From: Elusimicrobiota bacterium
Lineage (GTDB): Bacteria; Elusimicrobiota; Elusimicrobia; UBA1565; UBA9628
DNA: 33,741 nt
NCBI GenBank assembly: GCA_016209035.1
Contig: JACQWX010000124.1
Location: forward strand, 1 to 33,741
Direction: 5' to 3'
A model generated the notes under the pieces. It was given only the letters and a program-made list of their open reading frames with translations. It had not been told where the DNA came from and did not search any database. Shown here in pieces: positions 1 to 8,030 of the stretch; the first letter of the stretch is position 1; every line of letters starts with the position of its first letter. Position numbers and translations under genes: made by a program.

Positions 1-160
1 AAGGGCGGCGGTAGATCAGGTTCTCGCAGCCGCGGCGGCAGGTGGTTGCGGCCGCGGATGGTCAGGACGCGCGTTTTTCGCCGGGGAGAACTCGCCGCGC
101 AGGACTTTGCGAGCAGAAACTATATACGATTGAGGCCCTGAAAAGTTCCCTTGCCCGCCC

Positions 161-1294
161 TCATTCGTCGCGCTCCCGCTCCCCGAGGACCTCGAGCTCG
201 ACAAGGTCGGAGCCGACGGCCAGGACGTTGAAGCCGTAGGACCTCATCCCGAGGACGCGCGAGACGAGCTCGTCCGAGGGCAGGCCCGAGCGCACCTTGA
301 GCCTCGTCTCGGGGGAGAGGCGCGACACGAGGGCCACTTCGCTCAGCTCGGGCAGAGAACGCAGGTCGTCGATGAGCCGGCGGGCGGCCGCAAGGTCCTT
401 CAAGCCCACGACCACCATCCCGACCTCGCAATCCTGCCTCCAGGCCGACGCCATGCGGCCGGCCAGGGAGTCCCCGGCCATGTCCCCCGCGTTATCGAGG
501 GCCGAGGCTTCGGCCGAAGCCTCGCTCAGGTCCACGGCCGCGGCCTCGGTCTGCACGGCCAAGGCTTCCCCCTCCTTGGACGACCTGACGGCCGTGAGGT
601 CCAGCTTCGCCAGGCCGACGCGGTAGGAAGCCAACCGGCCGTCCTCGACGGCCTGGGCCGAGGCATGACCCTGGACCAGGATGTCCGCGCCCAGCCGCTC
701 GGCCGCGATCGAGAATCCCCGGCGGATGAGGGCCCGGCGCAAGGCCTCGGAGGCGCACCCGGCCTCCCGGCCCGCCGGCAGGCCTGCCGCCAGGCCTGCC
801 GCCAGGCAGGCCCCGCGCGCCTCCTCGGTCAAGGCGATGAGGACTTTGGCCCTCCCTTTGGCCCCGAATCCGGCCGGAATGCCCAGGCGCTCGATCTCGA
901 CGCCGAGCGCCGCGTACTTCACCGCGGCCCGGATCACGATGCCGCCTTGGGCCCCTGGCCCAGGGGCCGACTCCTTGACGACCTCGTGCCTCCTGATGAA
1001 GAAGTGGGCGCGCGCCAGGACCTTGTCGTTCAGGACGTCCTGGGCGGAAGCGGCCGCAGGGGAGGACAGGTAGAGCCCGAAGAGGGAGGCGACGGCGTTT
1101 CTCTTGGCCGCGTCGAGGTCCCCGCCGGCGCCTTGGACGACCTCCGCGTCGTCGCTGGTCCCGACCCGCAGGCCCCAGAGGGAGCAGCCGTGCAGGCACG
1201 ACCCGGCGCCGGCGGTGAGAACGGCGGCCAGAAGGAGGCGCCGGGAGGCGCCAGGCTTGAGCGGCGGGCTCGCACCGAGGGTCAAGCCTGGCAC
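161..1294 (-). CDS. Putative exported lipoprotein, function unknown
   Basis: I do not recognise this protein with certainty. From the GTG at 1294 it is 377 residues long. The N-terminus has two arginines, a hydrophobic stretch (about residues 20-31) and cysteines at 33 and 37 (LHGC), which looks like a lipoprotein signal. The middle is an alanine-rich alternating helix/strand pattern (AKRNAVASLF; ASYRVGLAKLDL) reminiscent of FlgT/LPP20-type outer-membrane lipoproteins; that resemblance is only a general impression. A 12-nt tandem repeat at 780-812 encodes a low-complexity patch. The GTG start is chosen because AGGGG lies 5 nt upstream and because the longer frame would run far into the preceding kinase gene. 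It begins 9 bp after the kinase stop, so it is probably the last gene of the pilT-led operon. Confidence 0.5.
   Translation of the reverse strand: MPGLTLGASPPLKPGASRRLLLAAVLTAGAGSCLHGCSLWGLRVGTSDDAEVVQGAGGDLDAAKRNAVASLFGLYLSSPAAASAQDVLNDKVLARAHFFIRRHEVVKESAPGPGAQGGIVIRAAVKYAALGVEIERLGIPAGFGAKGRAKVLIALTEEARGACLAAGLAAGLPAGREAGCASEALRRALIRRGFSIAAERLGADILVQGHASAQAVEDGRLASYRVGLAKLDLTAVRSSKEGEALAVQTEAAAVDLSEASAEASALDNAGDMAGDSLAGRMASAWRQDCEVGMVVVGLKDLAAARRLIDDLRSLPELSEVALVSRLSPETRLKVRSGLPSDELVSRVLGMRSYGFNVLAVGSDLVELEVLGERERDE
780..812. repeat. 12-nt tandem repeat inside a CDS
   Basis: Two and a half copies of AGGCCTGCCGCC stand in tandem, ending in AGGCAGGCC. Because the unit is 12 nt the reading frame is kept, giving a Leu-Ala-Ala-Gly-like four-residue period in the putative lipoprotein. 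Length polymorphism between strains would be expected. Confidence 0.7.
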
Positions 1295-1300
1295 CTGGAC
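1243..1300. repeat. Imperfect palindrome with GGTGCCAGG head at kinase stop
   Basis: GCCAGGCTTGA near 1250 is matched by its reverse complement TCAAGCCTGGC near 1282-1292, forming an 11-bp stem around about 20 nt. On the minus strand it starts AGGTGCCAGGCTTG, a few bases past the TAG of the histidine kinase gene. The same head occurs at 8350-8419, and related heads at 18133 and 33591. Confidence 0.6.
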
Positions 1301-1302
1301 CC

Positions 1303-3327
1303 CTAATCCCTCGGCGCAGTCCTCAAGACGAAGCAGAACGTCGTCTCCTTGCCCGGCTCGCACTCAAGCCAGATTTTGCCCCCGTGCTTGGAGACGATCT
1401 CCTTGACGATGGCCAGCCCGAGGCCCGTCCCCGGGGCCTGGACATCGCTCCGGTTCGAGGCGCGGTAGAACTTCTCGAAGACGCGCTCCTTCTCCTCAGG
1501 AGGGACGCCGATGCCGTCGTCCGCGACGCCGACCATGACGAACTCTCCCTTGTCCGCGGCCCAGAGCCGCACCTTGCCCCCCGGCTTAGTGAACTTGAGC
1601 GCGTTCGACAGGAGGTTGTCCACGGCGAGCGTGACCCAGCGCTCGTCGCCGAGCACCATGGGGAGGCGCCCCGGGACCGCGACCGTCAGGGTCTTCCGGC
1701 AGTCCGCGAACTGGTGCTGGTAGTTCTCCGCGCAGGAGGCCAGGAGCTTGTCCATGGCGAAGTTCTGGAGGTCCATCCGGATGCCCCCCTCGAGCCTCGA
1801 AAGATCCAGGAGGTCCGAGACCAGCCCGGTAAGGCGCCTAGCCGCGGTCCGCGCGATGCCCAGGAACCGCGACTGCTGCTCGGTGAGATCCCCCGCCTCC
1901 CCGTCCATCACGACCGTGAGGAACCCCAGGATCGAGGTCAGCGGCGTCTTGAACTCATGGCTGACCGTGGACACGAAGTCGTCCTTCATGCGGTTGAGCG
2001 CGATGAGCTGCTCGGCGGCCTGGGAGAGCTTGCGGTTGAGCATGGCGGTCTCCACGATGACCGCGGCCTCCCGGGCGATGACCTGCAGGCCCTGCAGGTC
2101 ATCGTGGCCGAAGGAGTCCCTTCCGCGCTTGCCCACGCGCATGACGCCCAGGGACCGTCCCTCCACGGCCAGAGGCACGACCATGAGGGACTCGACCCCC
2201 CAGGCCTTCGCGTGGGCCGGCAGCACCTGCGGGTCGTTCTGGGCGTCGCCGCTGACGAAGCCCTTGCCGGTCTTGAAGACCCGGGCCGAGGACGACCGCT
2301 CCTCGGAGAGCGGGACCCGGTAGAACATGTCGTTGCCCTCGATCCCGTACGAGCCCGGGTGCACCACGAGCTCGCCTGTGGACTCGTCGAGCAAGAGCAC
2401 CGCCACCAGGTCGGCCTCCAGGAAACGGGCCACAATGGAGACGATGGCCGAGAGCGCGGACCCAGGCCCCGCCTGGGGCGCTGAGGCCCGGTGGGACTCC
2501 GGGCCGACCGGGCCGCCGGAGCCGGAGATGGTGCTCGCGACCTCCTCGAGGGCCCTGATCTTCCGGGTCTTCTCGATGAGGCGCATGTGGGTGCTGGTGA
2601 GGTCCTCGATGGTCAAGGAGAGGCCGCCCTCGAGCTTCTCCCGCGTCCGGGAGAGCCTGGCCAGCTCGTCGACGATGGCCGCCAGCGCCGTCGCGTGGCT
2701 CTTCACGATCTCCATGAAGGGGTCGGCGGCGTCGAGCGCGGCCGACCCGCCGTCGCCCAGGGCCAGGATCCCGTTCGTGGCGTCCGGCTTGCCCCAGGAC
2801 ACGACCCGGACCCTGCGCAGGCCCATCGCGCCCAGGTGCCGGAGGAAGGAGTTCCCCTGGCCGTTCGACTGGATCGTATGGGCTCTTCCTTCCCGATCCG
2901 TCCTGGGCGAAGCCCAGGAGAGGTCGAAGAGCCCCTCCTGGCTCACCGCGTCCTCGAAGAGCCGCTCGTCGAGGCGCGTGGAGGAGGCCCCGCCGTAGGC
3001 GCCGCCCCGGCGGGAGACCATGGGGTCGCCGACGCCCTGTTGCCGGGCGATCCACCAAAGCTGGGTCCCCGGGACCCGCTTGTGCAGGGCCTCGAGGACC
3101 CGCCGGCCGAACTCGTTGATGGCCTGGGAGGTGTTCCCCGCGACGCCGAGGTCCATGACCTCCGTGGCGAAGGCCTTGAGCTCGCTTGCCTCCACCCGGG
3201 CGCGCTTGGCCCTGCCTTCGAGGCCGAGCACGCGGAAGAACCGCATGTACCAGTACGCCGCGAAGGCGAACACCGCGGCCGTCAATCCCAGGCAGATGCC
3301 GAATTCAACGGGGGTCAGTTCGATCAT
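1303..3327 (-). CDS. Membrane-anchored GAF-domain sensor histidine kinase
   Basis: A 674-residue two-component sensor kinase. Residues about 9-29 form one membrane helix. A region without a recognised domain follows, then a coiled stretch and a GAF domain (about 285-430). The dimerisation/phosphoacceptor domain has the H-box HEFKTPL with His457. The HATPase domain follows, with N-box DNLLSNALKF (Asn575), G1 DDGIG and G2 GTGLGLAI. The ATG overlaps the stop of the DnaA-like gene as ATGA, so this start is preferred over the much longer open frame running back through that gene. No response regulator lies next to it, so its partner is elsewhere. Its place in the pilT-led operon suggests control of, or a response tied to, surface motility; that is inference. 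Confidence 0.9.
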   Translation of the reverse strand: MIELTPVEFGICLGLTAAVFAFAAYWYMRFFRVLGLEGRAKRARVEASELKAFATEVMDLGVAGNTSQAINEFGRRVLEALHKRVPGTQLWWIARQQGVGDPMVSRRGGAYGGASSTRLDERLFEDAVSQEGLFDLSWASPRTDREGRAHTIQSNGQGNSFLRHLGAMGLRRVRVVSWGKPDATNGILALGDGGSAALDAADPFMEIVKSHATALAAIVDELARLSRTREKLEGGLSLTIEDLTSTHMRLIEKTRKIRALEEVASTISGSGGPVGPESHRASAPQAGPGSALSAIVSIVARFLEADLVAVLLLDESTGELVVHPGSYGIEGNDMFYRVPLSEERSSSARVFKTGKGFVSGDAQNDPQVLPAHAKAWGVESLMVVPLAVEGRSLGVMRVGKRGRDSFGHDDLQGLQVIAREAAVIVETAMLNRKLSQAAEQLIALNRMKDDFVSTVSHEFKTPLTSILGFLTVVMDGEAGDLTEQQSRFLGIARTAARRLTGLVSDLLDLSRLEGGIRMDLQNFAMDKLLASCAENYQHQFADCRKTLTVAVPGRLPMVLGDERWVTLAVDNLLSNALKFTKPGGKVRLWAADKGEFVMVGVADDGIGVPPEEKERVFEKFYRASNRSDVQAPGTGLGLAIVKEIVSKHGGKIWLECEPGKETTFCFVLRTAPRD

Positions 3328-5711
3328 TCCGTCCTCGTCATCAAGTCCAGGTGGATGCGCAGGTAGTTGACGGGGACCTTCATCCCGTCGAAGGGCAGCC
3401 AGCCCATGGGGATGTCCAGGCCCTCCAGGATGTGCCCGACGGCGTGGGAGAACTCCCCGATCCTGCCGGTGAGCTTGGAGGTCGACGGCGGCCCGACGAT
3501 CAGCGCCGCGTCGGCGCCCGCCTTCCTGCACATCTCGCCGATCTGGAACGGCACGCCCAGGGGCTGGTCCGCGTCGTAGCTCCCGAAGAGCGCGTGCTTG
3601 TAAGAGGCGGCGATCCTGTTCTTGGCCGCGACCCCGTAGAACTGCTGCGTGACCCAGGGAGCCATGCCCTCGCCGCCCTTGGGGAGCACGAACGCGAGGT
3701 TGCCCGCCCCGGGGCCGGAAGCCGGGGGCGCGAACCTGCGCGCGGCGTCGATCTCGGCCACCGTCGGGATATCCTGGGCGTCCTCCGCGGGATCGCCCGG
3801 GAACATCGCGGTCATCAGCCTGTCGAAATTGGAGGGCAGCTCCTGGGCCTCCAGCAGGTTCCTCAGCGTGATCATGCGGCGCGTCCACTTCAGGAGCTCG
3901 GCGTAGTTCTTGCCCAGCTTGGTGAGGAACAGCCCGGCCTCGTCGTTGGTGAGGTCCACCCTCAACCGGCTGAACGCGCCCAGGACCATGTCCTTCTGAG
4001 CGTCCCCAGTGGCCAGCTTCATGTCCACGGACCAGCCCTTCCTGAGGGAGATCTTCAGGCTCTCCTCCAGGGCCCCGAGAGAACGCGCGGGATAGAACGA
4101 GGTCAGCACGACCTGGAGGCTCCGGCTGAAGAACAAGGCGAAGACCTTGGCCAGGGAGGCCTTGTTCTCGTCGGTCACGTTGAGGAGATGCAGGTCGTCG
4201 ACCAGGAGGGCCTTGGACTCCGCGAAGGTCCTCTCCAACTCGGGGAACTTGCCTTCCTCCAGGCTGCGGCTGACCGCGTTGGCGAGCTGGGACCCTGAGG
4301 TCAGCAGCGCCCCTCCTTGGAGCGCCTTCTCGAGTTCGGCCCCGATGGCCTTGATCATGTGGGTCTTCCCCACCCCGGCCGGCCCGAAGATGAACAGGGG
4401 ATTGTACATGTTGCCGGGAGCGCCCACGACCGAGGCGGCCGCGGCGTGGCTGAAGCGGTTGTACGGCCCGACCTGGATGGAGTTCAGGTCGATCCTGTCG
4501 TCGGACGCCATCCCGAGCCCCCACAGGGGCTTCGTCGTCTTGGCCGAACGGGTCAGGGAGACCGCGGGGGCCAGCGCCCCAGGGGCCTGCGCCCCAGGCT
4601 CAGGCGCCCCAGGCTCAGCCGGCTGGGTCCCGGGCTGCGGAAGCCCGGGCGTAGGCGGCATGGGCGCCCTTCCGACCGTAGGAACCGGCGGAGGAGGCGG
4701 AGCCATGAAGTCCCCGAGACCAGGAGGAGGAGGCGCCCCAGGAACCGCTCGAGGCGCAGGGGGCGCCGCAGGCGGCGGCTGGTTGACCAGGGCTGGGAGT
4801 TCCGGCCCCGGCAAGAAGGGCTCCGGTCCGGCGGGCAGATCCACCCGCGTCGTGCGCACCGGTTCCGGGGCTTCGGTCGGCTGGGTCAGGGGAAGCTGCT
4901 CGATGCCCGGCCCCACGACCAGCGGCTTCGTCTGCGGCGGCGGGATCACGATTGGCGCAGGCTCGAGAGGCGCCGGGCCCGGCGCCGCAGGCTGCGCAGG
5001 CAAGTCCGCGGGCCGAACGAAGATCGTCGCGGGAGGCTCGCTCGTGGGCGGCATCAATGTGGGCGCAGGCAGCTCCGCGGGCCGAACGAAAATCGTCGCA
5101 GGAGGCTCGTTCGCGAACGGCGCCAGCGGGGACGCGGGCGAGGCCGGAGGCCCTGGCCTTCCAGGATATTGGAGGGCCAGGTCCCGCCCGCCCTCGGGGA
5201 AGGCGTTGGCGGGCGGGGACGGCTGGGCCGGGGCCTGCGCCACAGGCACAGGCGCCACAGGCGCAGGCGCCTCCACCGGGGTGAGCCCGAAGGGCGCGGG
5301 GGATGGAGCGGCCGGCTGGACCGCCGTCGGCGCAGGCGGCGCGGTCAAGACCGGAGGCCGAGCGTCGCCTGCGCCATCAGGAAAGACGTGGGCGACAGGC
5401 GGCTCGACGGCGGGCGGCTGCTGCGGAGCCTGCGGCTCTGGAGCCGACGCCGGTCCCGACTCCTTGGGGCCCCTGCCCGGAGCCAGCTCCGTGAGCATGC
5501 CGGTGAGCTTCCGGAGTTCCTCCTCGTCGAGATATGAGATGATGAGCTGGTAGTTGAACCCTTCAGAGCTGTCCGTCCGGCGGGGCCTCTTGCACTTGGT
5601 GCCGAATTCCCGGATCACGCCCAGGATGTCCTTCAGGACGCCCTTGAACAGCAGGGCGTAGCGGCATGGGTCCTTCTCCGTAGGGACAGCTTCGATCGCC
5701 CACTTCTCCAT
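3324..5711 (-). CDS. DnaA-like AAA+ ATPase with long Pro/Ala linker, no DNA-binding domain
   Basis: A 795-residue protein in three parts. Residues 1-78 form a small alpha/beta domain I do not recognise. About 80-395 is an extremely proline/alanine-rich linker holding repeats such as PPATIFVRPAELP, present twice, and two of the 63-bp elements. About 400-620 is a DnaA/Hda-type AAA+ core: YNRFSHAAAA, the NPLFIFGPAGVGKTH Walker A (Lys449) and ALLVDDLHLL Walker B (Asp505-Asp506). The rest (to 795) is an unknown domain. DnaA domain IV, the helix-turn-helix that binds DnaA boxes, is not seen, so this is not the initiator. It starts 2 bp after the preceding gene and overlaps the kinase as ATGA. A role as an ATP-driven scaffold or regulator next to pilT is only a guess. 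Confidence 0.75.
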   Translation of the reverse strand: MEKWAIEAVPTEKDPCRYALLFKGVLKDILGVIREFGTKCKRPRRTDSSEGFNYQLIISYLDEEELRKLTGMLTELAPGRGPKESGPASAPEPQAPQQPPAVEPPVAHVFPDGAGDARPPVLTAPPAPTAVQPAAPSPAPFGLTPVEAPAPVAPVPVAQAPAQPSPPANAFPEGGRDLALQYPGRPGPPASPASPLAPFANEPPATIFVRPAELPAPTLMPPTSEPPATIFVRPADLPAQPAAPGPAPLEPAPIVIPPPQTKPLVVGPGIEQLPLTQPTEAPEPVRTTRVDLPAGPEPFLPGPELPALVNQPPPAAPPAPRAVPGAPPPPGLGDFMAPPPPPVPTVGRAPMPPTPGLPQPGTQPAEPGAPEPGAQAPGALAPAVSLTRSAKTTKPLWGLGMASDDRIDLNSIQVGPYNRFSHAAAASVVGAPGNMYNPLFIFGPAGVGKTHMIKAIGAELEKALQGGALLTSGSQLANAVSRSLEEGKFPELERTFAESKALLVDDLHLLNVTDENKASLAKVFALFFSRSLQVVLTSFYPARSLGALEESLKISLRKGWSVDMKLATGDAQKDMVLGAFSRLRVDLTNDEAGLFLTKLGKNYAELLKWTRRMITLRNLLEAQELPSNFDRLMTAMFPGDPAEDAQDIPTVAEIDAARRFAPPASGPGAGNLAFVLPKGGEGMAPWVTQQFYGVAAKNRIAASYKHALFGSYDADQPLGVPFQIGEMCRKAGADAALIVGPPSTSKLTGRIGEFSHAVGHILEGLDIPMGWLPFDGMKVPVNYLRIHLDLMTRTE
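5138..5215 (-). repeat. 63-bp dispersed element, diverged copy
   Basis: Read on the minus strand this holds CCCGCCAACGCCTTCCCCGA, then GGGCGGGCGGGAC, and ends in GGCCTCCGGCCTCG, the ends of the element best seen at 29430-29514; the middle has diverged. It lies in the linker of the DnaA-like protein, in sense orientation (NAFPEGGRD). Confidence 0.55.
5338..5400 (-). repeat. 63-bp dispersed element
   Basis: The minus strand reads CTTTCCTGATGGCGCA, then GACGCTCGGCCTCCGG and GACCGCGCC. The first part matches the copy at 31757-31817 closely. It sits in frame in the linker of the DnaA-like protein, encoding VFPDGAGDARPPVLTA. Confidence 0.65.
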
Positions 5712-5713
5712 CG

Positions 5714-6568
5714 CTACATTTCCGACGCGAGGAGCATCATGTCGATGGCTAGGTCGAAAACGATGGACCGCTTCTGCACATCGGGGGGAGGGATGACCTT
5801 GAACATGATCTTGGCGCCGGCGCAGGCTTTCGACAACTCCGCGACCTTCGGGTCCTTGGCGTTCTCCACGACCGCCAGGACGCCGACGGCCTTGAGGCTC
5901 TTCAGCTTCGCGACCACCGCGGCGGAGTCGGTCTTCTCGTCGACGGCCGCCAGCATGACCTTCCTGGTGAAGAGCGGCTTCTTAGACACGCTGCCGACCG
6001 TCTCGTCCAGATACCTGATGAAGGCGTCCATCTCCCTGCGGTTGCGCGGAGAATAGATGTAGCCGATCCGGCGGATCTGGCTCTTGGGCGCGTCCGGAGG
6101 CACGGTATCGACGAGTTCCTCCTCGCCGGCGGGGCCCGATGCCGCGGCCTGGGCCGCAGGCGCAGGGACTGAGGGCGCGGGAGCGGCCGTCGGCGGCTGG
6201 GCCGGAACAGGCGCTGGTGGCGCGGCCTGCGGGGCCTGCGCCACAGGCGCAGGCGCCACAGGCGCGGGCTTGGGAGACGCGGCGGCCGGCGGACCGGCCT
6301 TCGGCGGCGGCGGGGGCGCGGTCGAGGCCGGAGGCCGAGCGCCCTGACCGCCCTCGGGATGGGCTTTGGCGGGCGGGGACGCGGGAGGAGCTTTGGCCGC
6401 GACCGGAGGCTTCGGCGGGGGCTGAGTCGCGGGCGGCAGCGCCGACCCTAGGCCGTTGCTGAGGCTGGGCCCTGGCTCGGGCGGCCCCACGCCGGAGAGG
6501 ATCTGGTCCAGGCCGGAGAGGATCTCCTGGACTTTGTCCTCTTTGTTCTCCTCGCGGTCATCAGCCAT
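5714..6568 (-). CDS. Unknown protein: acidic N-terminus, Pro/Ala linker, alpha/beta domain
   Basis: Not recognised. This 284-residue protein has a short charged helix (about 1-28), a proline/alanine-rich linker (about 30-150) of the same style as the next gene's, and a C-terminal alpha/beta domain (about 160-284) containing IGYIYSPRNRREMD, KVMLAAVDEK and AVGVLAVVE. No signal peptide or membrane helix is seen, so it is probably cytoplasmic. The ATG at 6568 overlaps the pilT stop by 8 nt, and the DnaA-like gene starts 2 bp after its stop, so the three are very likely co-translated. The shared linker style suggests the two linker proteins work together; that is inference. The linker carries one copy of the 63-bp element. 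Confidence 0.75.
   Translation of the reverse strand: MADDREENKEDKVQEILSGLDQILSGVGPPEPGPSLSNGLGSALPPATQPPPKPPVAAKAPPASPPAKAHPEGGQGARPPASTAPPPPPKAGPPAAASPKPAPVAPAPVAQAPQAAPPAPVPAQPPTAAPAPSVPAPAAQAAASGPAGEEELVDTVPPDAPKSQIRRIGYIYSPRNRREMDAFIRYLDETVGSVSKKPLFTRKVMLAAVDEKTDSAAVVAKLKSLKAVGVLAVVENAKDPKVAELSKACAGAKIMFKVIPPPDVQKRSIVFDLAIDMMLLASEM
6315..6378 (-). repeat. 63-bp dispersed element
   Basis: Minus-strand sequence runs from CCCGCCAAAGCCCATCCCGA to GCGCTCGGCCTCCGGCCTCG and ACCGCGCC. It is in frame in the linker of the 5714-6568 protein, encoding AHPEGGQGARPPASTAP. Confidence 0.7.
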
Positions 6569-7682
6569 TGAAAGGTTGGTTGATGGGGTTGTCCACCATC
6601 TGCTGGCCGGTCGCGATGTTCTTGAGCTTGAGCCCCACATCCTCGGGGTTGTTGGAGTTCTCGATCACCGTGGCCTCGTCGATCTTGCCCTCGGAGTAGA
6701 GCCGGAGCAGGTCCTGGTCGAAGGAATGCATCCCGTAGTAGGCGCCGTTCTCGATGATCTTGTAGACCTCGCTCGTCTTGCCCTCGATGAGATGCCTGCG
6801 GATGACGCTGTTGACGATGAGTATCTCGGTCGCGGGGTAGCGGCTCTTGTGGTCCTTGGAGATGACGAGGCGTTGGCCGATGACGCCCTTGAGGGTATTG
6901 GCGATCTGCTGGCGCACCTGGTTGTGCTGGTGCACGGGGTGGGCATCGATGATGCGATCCACGGTCTGCGAGGAGTTCATGGTGTGGATGGTCGAGAGCA
7001 CCAGGTGGCCCGTCTCGGCGGCGTTCAAGGCCGCGGCCATGGTCTCGTGGTCGCGCATCTCGCCGATGACGACCACGTCCGGGTCCTGCCTCAGGATGTG
7101 CTTCAAGGCCGTGGCGAAGGAGTGGGTGTCCTTGCCCACCTCCCGCTGGACGATGGTCGACTTGGCGTCGGCATGGTAGAACTCGATGGGGTCCTCCACC
7201 GTGATGATGCGGAACTGGCAGTTGTTGTTGAGGTGGTGGACGAAGCTGTTGAGCGTGGTGGTCTTGCCCGCGCCCGTGATGCCCGCGAACAGGATGAGCC
7301 CGCGGCTCTCCCCGGCGAGCTTCTTCAAGGGCGCGACCGGGAGGTTGAGCTCCTCGAACGGCCGGAGCTTGACCGGCACCACCCGCAGGGTGAGCCCGAT
7401 CGTGCCCTTCTGCCTGAAGATGTTGACGCGGAAGCGCGAGATGTTCTCGAGGCTGTAGGCGATGTCGAGCTCCATCTCCTTCTCGAACTCCTTCTGCTGG
7501 CCCTGGTTCATCAGCTGGTAGGCCGCGGTCTTGATGTCGTCCGCAGTCAGCTTCGGAAGGTTGGTGGCCGGGATCATCATGCCCTGGAAACGCAGGGCAG
7601 GATGGGACTCAGCCTTGAAATGGATGTCCGATATCTCCTTCTGGATCATCAATTTGAGAAGTGCGTTGACATCGATAGCCAT
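6561..7682 (-). CDS. pilT: PilT, type IV pilus retraction ATPase
   Basis: A 373-residue ATPase of the PilT/VirB11 secretion family, which disassembles type IV pili at the inner-membrane base and drives twitching. Walker A is GITGAGKTT (134-142); the usual second position Pro is Ile and the sixth Ser is Ala, both tolerable. The Asp-box region TVEDPIEF, Walker B DPDVVVIGEMRD (about 201-210) and His-box GHLVLSTIHTM follow in normal order. Length fits PilT/PilU (about 340-380), and which paralogue it is cannot be told here. GGAGG lies 5 nt before the ATG. It appears to head an operon with two linker proteins, a histidine kinase and a lipoprotein rather than with other pilus genes. Confidence 0.92.
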   Translation of the reverse strand: MAIDVNALLKLMIQKEISDIHFKAESHPALRFQGMMIPATNLPKLTADDIKTAAYQLMNQGQQKEFEKEMELDIAYSLENISRFRVNIFRQKGTIGLTLRVVPVKLRPFEELNLPVAPLKKLAGESRGLILFAGITGAGKTTTLNSFVHHLNNNCQFRIITVEDPIEFYHADAKSTIVQREVGKDTHSFATALKHILRQDPDVVVIGEMRDHETMAAALNAAETGHLVLSTIHTMNSSQTVDRIIDAHPVHQHNQVRQQIANTLKGVIGQRLVISKDHKSRYPATEILIVNSVIRRHLIEGKTSEVYKIIENGAYYGMHSFDQDLLRLYSEGKIDEATVIENSNNPEDVGLKLKNIATGQQMVDNPINQPFNG

Positions 7683-7691
7683 CAGAACCTC

Positions 7692-7725
7692 CAGAAAGAC
7701 AAGACACCCCGCCTGGAGCGGGATG
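7692..7725 (-). terminator. Probable intrinsic terminator ending the BMC operon
   Basis: In minus-strand RNA, CAUCCCGC and GCGGGGUG form an 8-bp stem (one G-U pair) with loop UCCAG, followed by UCUUGUCUUUCU. It lies between the last BMC gene and pilT, where a boundary makes sense. The U-tract is interrupted, so termination may be partial. Confidence 0.45.
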
Positions 7726-7728
7726 CCC

Positions 7729-8028
7729 TCACTCCCTGACTATATCAATTCCTTTTAACACCAGCCAATCGATGGCTAGGGGGCTAAGGATCGCGCCTTT
7801 GGGTATTTTAAGCTGTTGAGAGTGGGGAGTCAATCGTCTCTTGACATCGTATTCGGAGAGGAAGAGCCTGAAGGGGGCGGCCTCCACCGGAGCCCTGGCC
7901 CGGACCGGGAGATCCGGAGCCTCGCGGCGCGATGCCTGCGCCCCAGGCGCAGGGGCCGCTCGGCCCGGAGGGTCCCTCCGGGCCAGGTGCTCCAGGATGA
8001 TGTCGACGAGGTCGCCGCGCGTCAGCAA
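7729..8028 (-). CDS. Small BMC-associated protein with EutQ/EutT-like motif
   Basis: A 99-residue protein, last gene of the BMC cluster. Its C-terminal half (L-K-I-P-K-G-A-I-L-S-P-L-A-I-D, then GIDIVRE) resembles the short N-terminal module of EutQ and EutT/PduO-type BMC proteins, where a Thr/Ser-Pro-x-Ala motif precedes a final strand. Here that module is nearly the whole protein. The N-terminus (TRGDLVDIILEHLAR) is an amphipathic helix of the sort that targets cargo to shells. A palindrome in the middle encodes a Pro/Ala-rich linker. The start is a TTG, 2 bp after the BMC-H stop; no strong SD is seen, so translation is probably coupled. The function is unknown. Confidence 0.6.
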   Translation of the reverse strand: MLTRGDLVDIILEHLARRDPPGRAAPAPGAQASRREAPDLPVRARAPVEAAPFRLFLSEYDVKRRLTPHSQQLKIPKGAILSPLAIDWLVLKGIDIVRE

Positions 8029-8030
8029 CG

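Noticed and set aside
1..160. Short frames on both strands and an A/T-rich TATATA-like spot near 120-128 at the left edge
   Set aside because: No conserved motif, no SD and no clear -35 box. A gene beyond the edge cannot be judged.
780..812. CRISPR-like repeat array
   Set aside because: The units are 12 nt and contiguous with no spacers, and they keep the reading frame; it is a coding tandem repeat.
1303..4524. A continuous frame of over 1,000 codons covering the kinase and most of the DnaA-like gene
   Set aside because: The upstream part is an out-of-frame shadow, rich in Arg/Gly/Pro, over the AAA+ gene. The ATGA overlap at 3324-3327 and the membrane helix right after that ATG define the kinase start.
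4147..5553. Long plus-strand open frames opposite the Pro/Ala linker genes and elsewhere (for example 21713-24063)
   Set aside because: High GC leaves few stop codons in antisense frames. These have no homology-like motifs, and known genes lie on the other strand.
3324..5711. Replication initiator DnaA and a nearby origin
   Set aside because: No C-terminal helix-turn-helix domain, no DnaA-box cluster or A/T-rich unwinding region, and no dnaN or recF neighbours.
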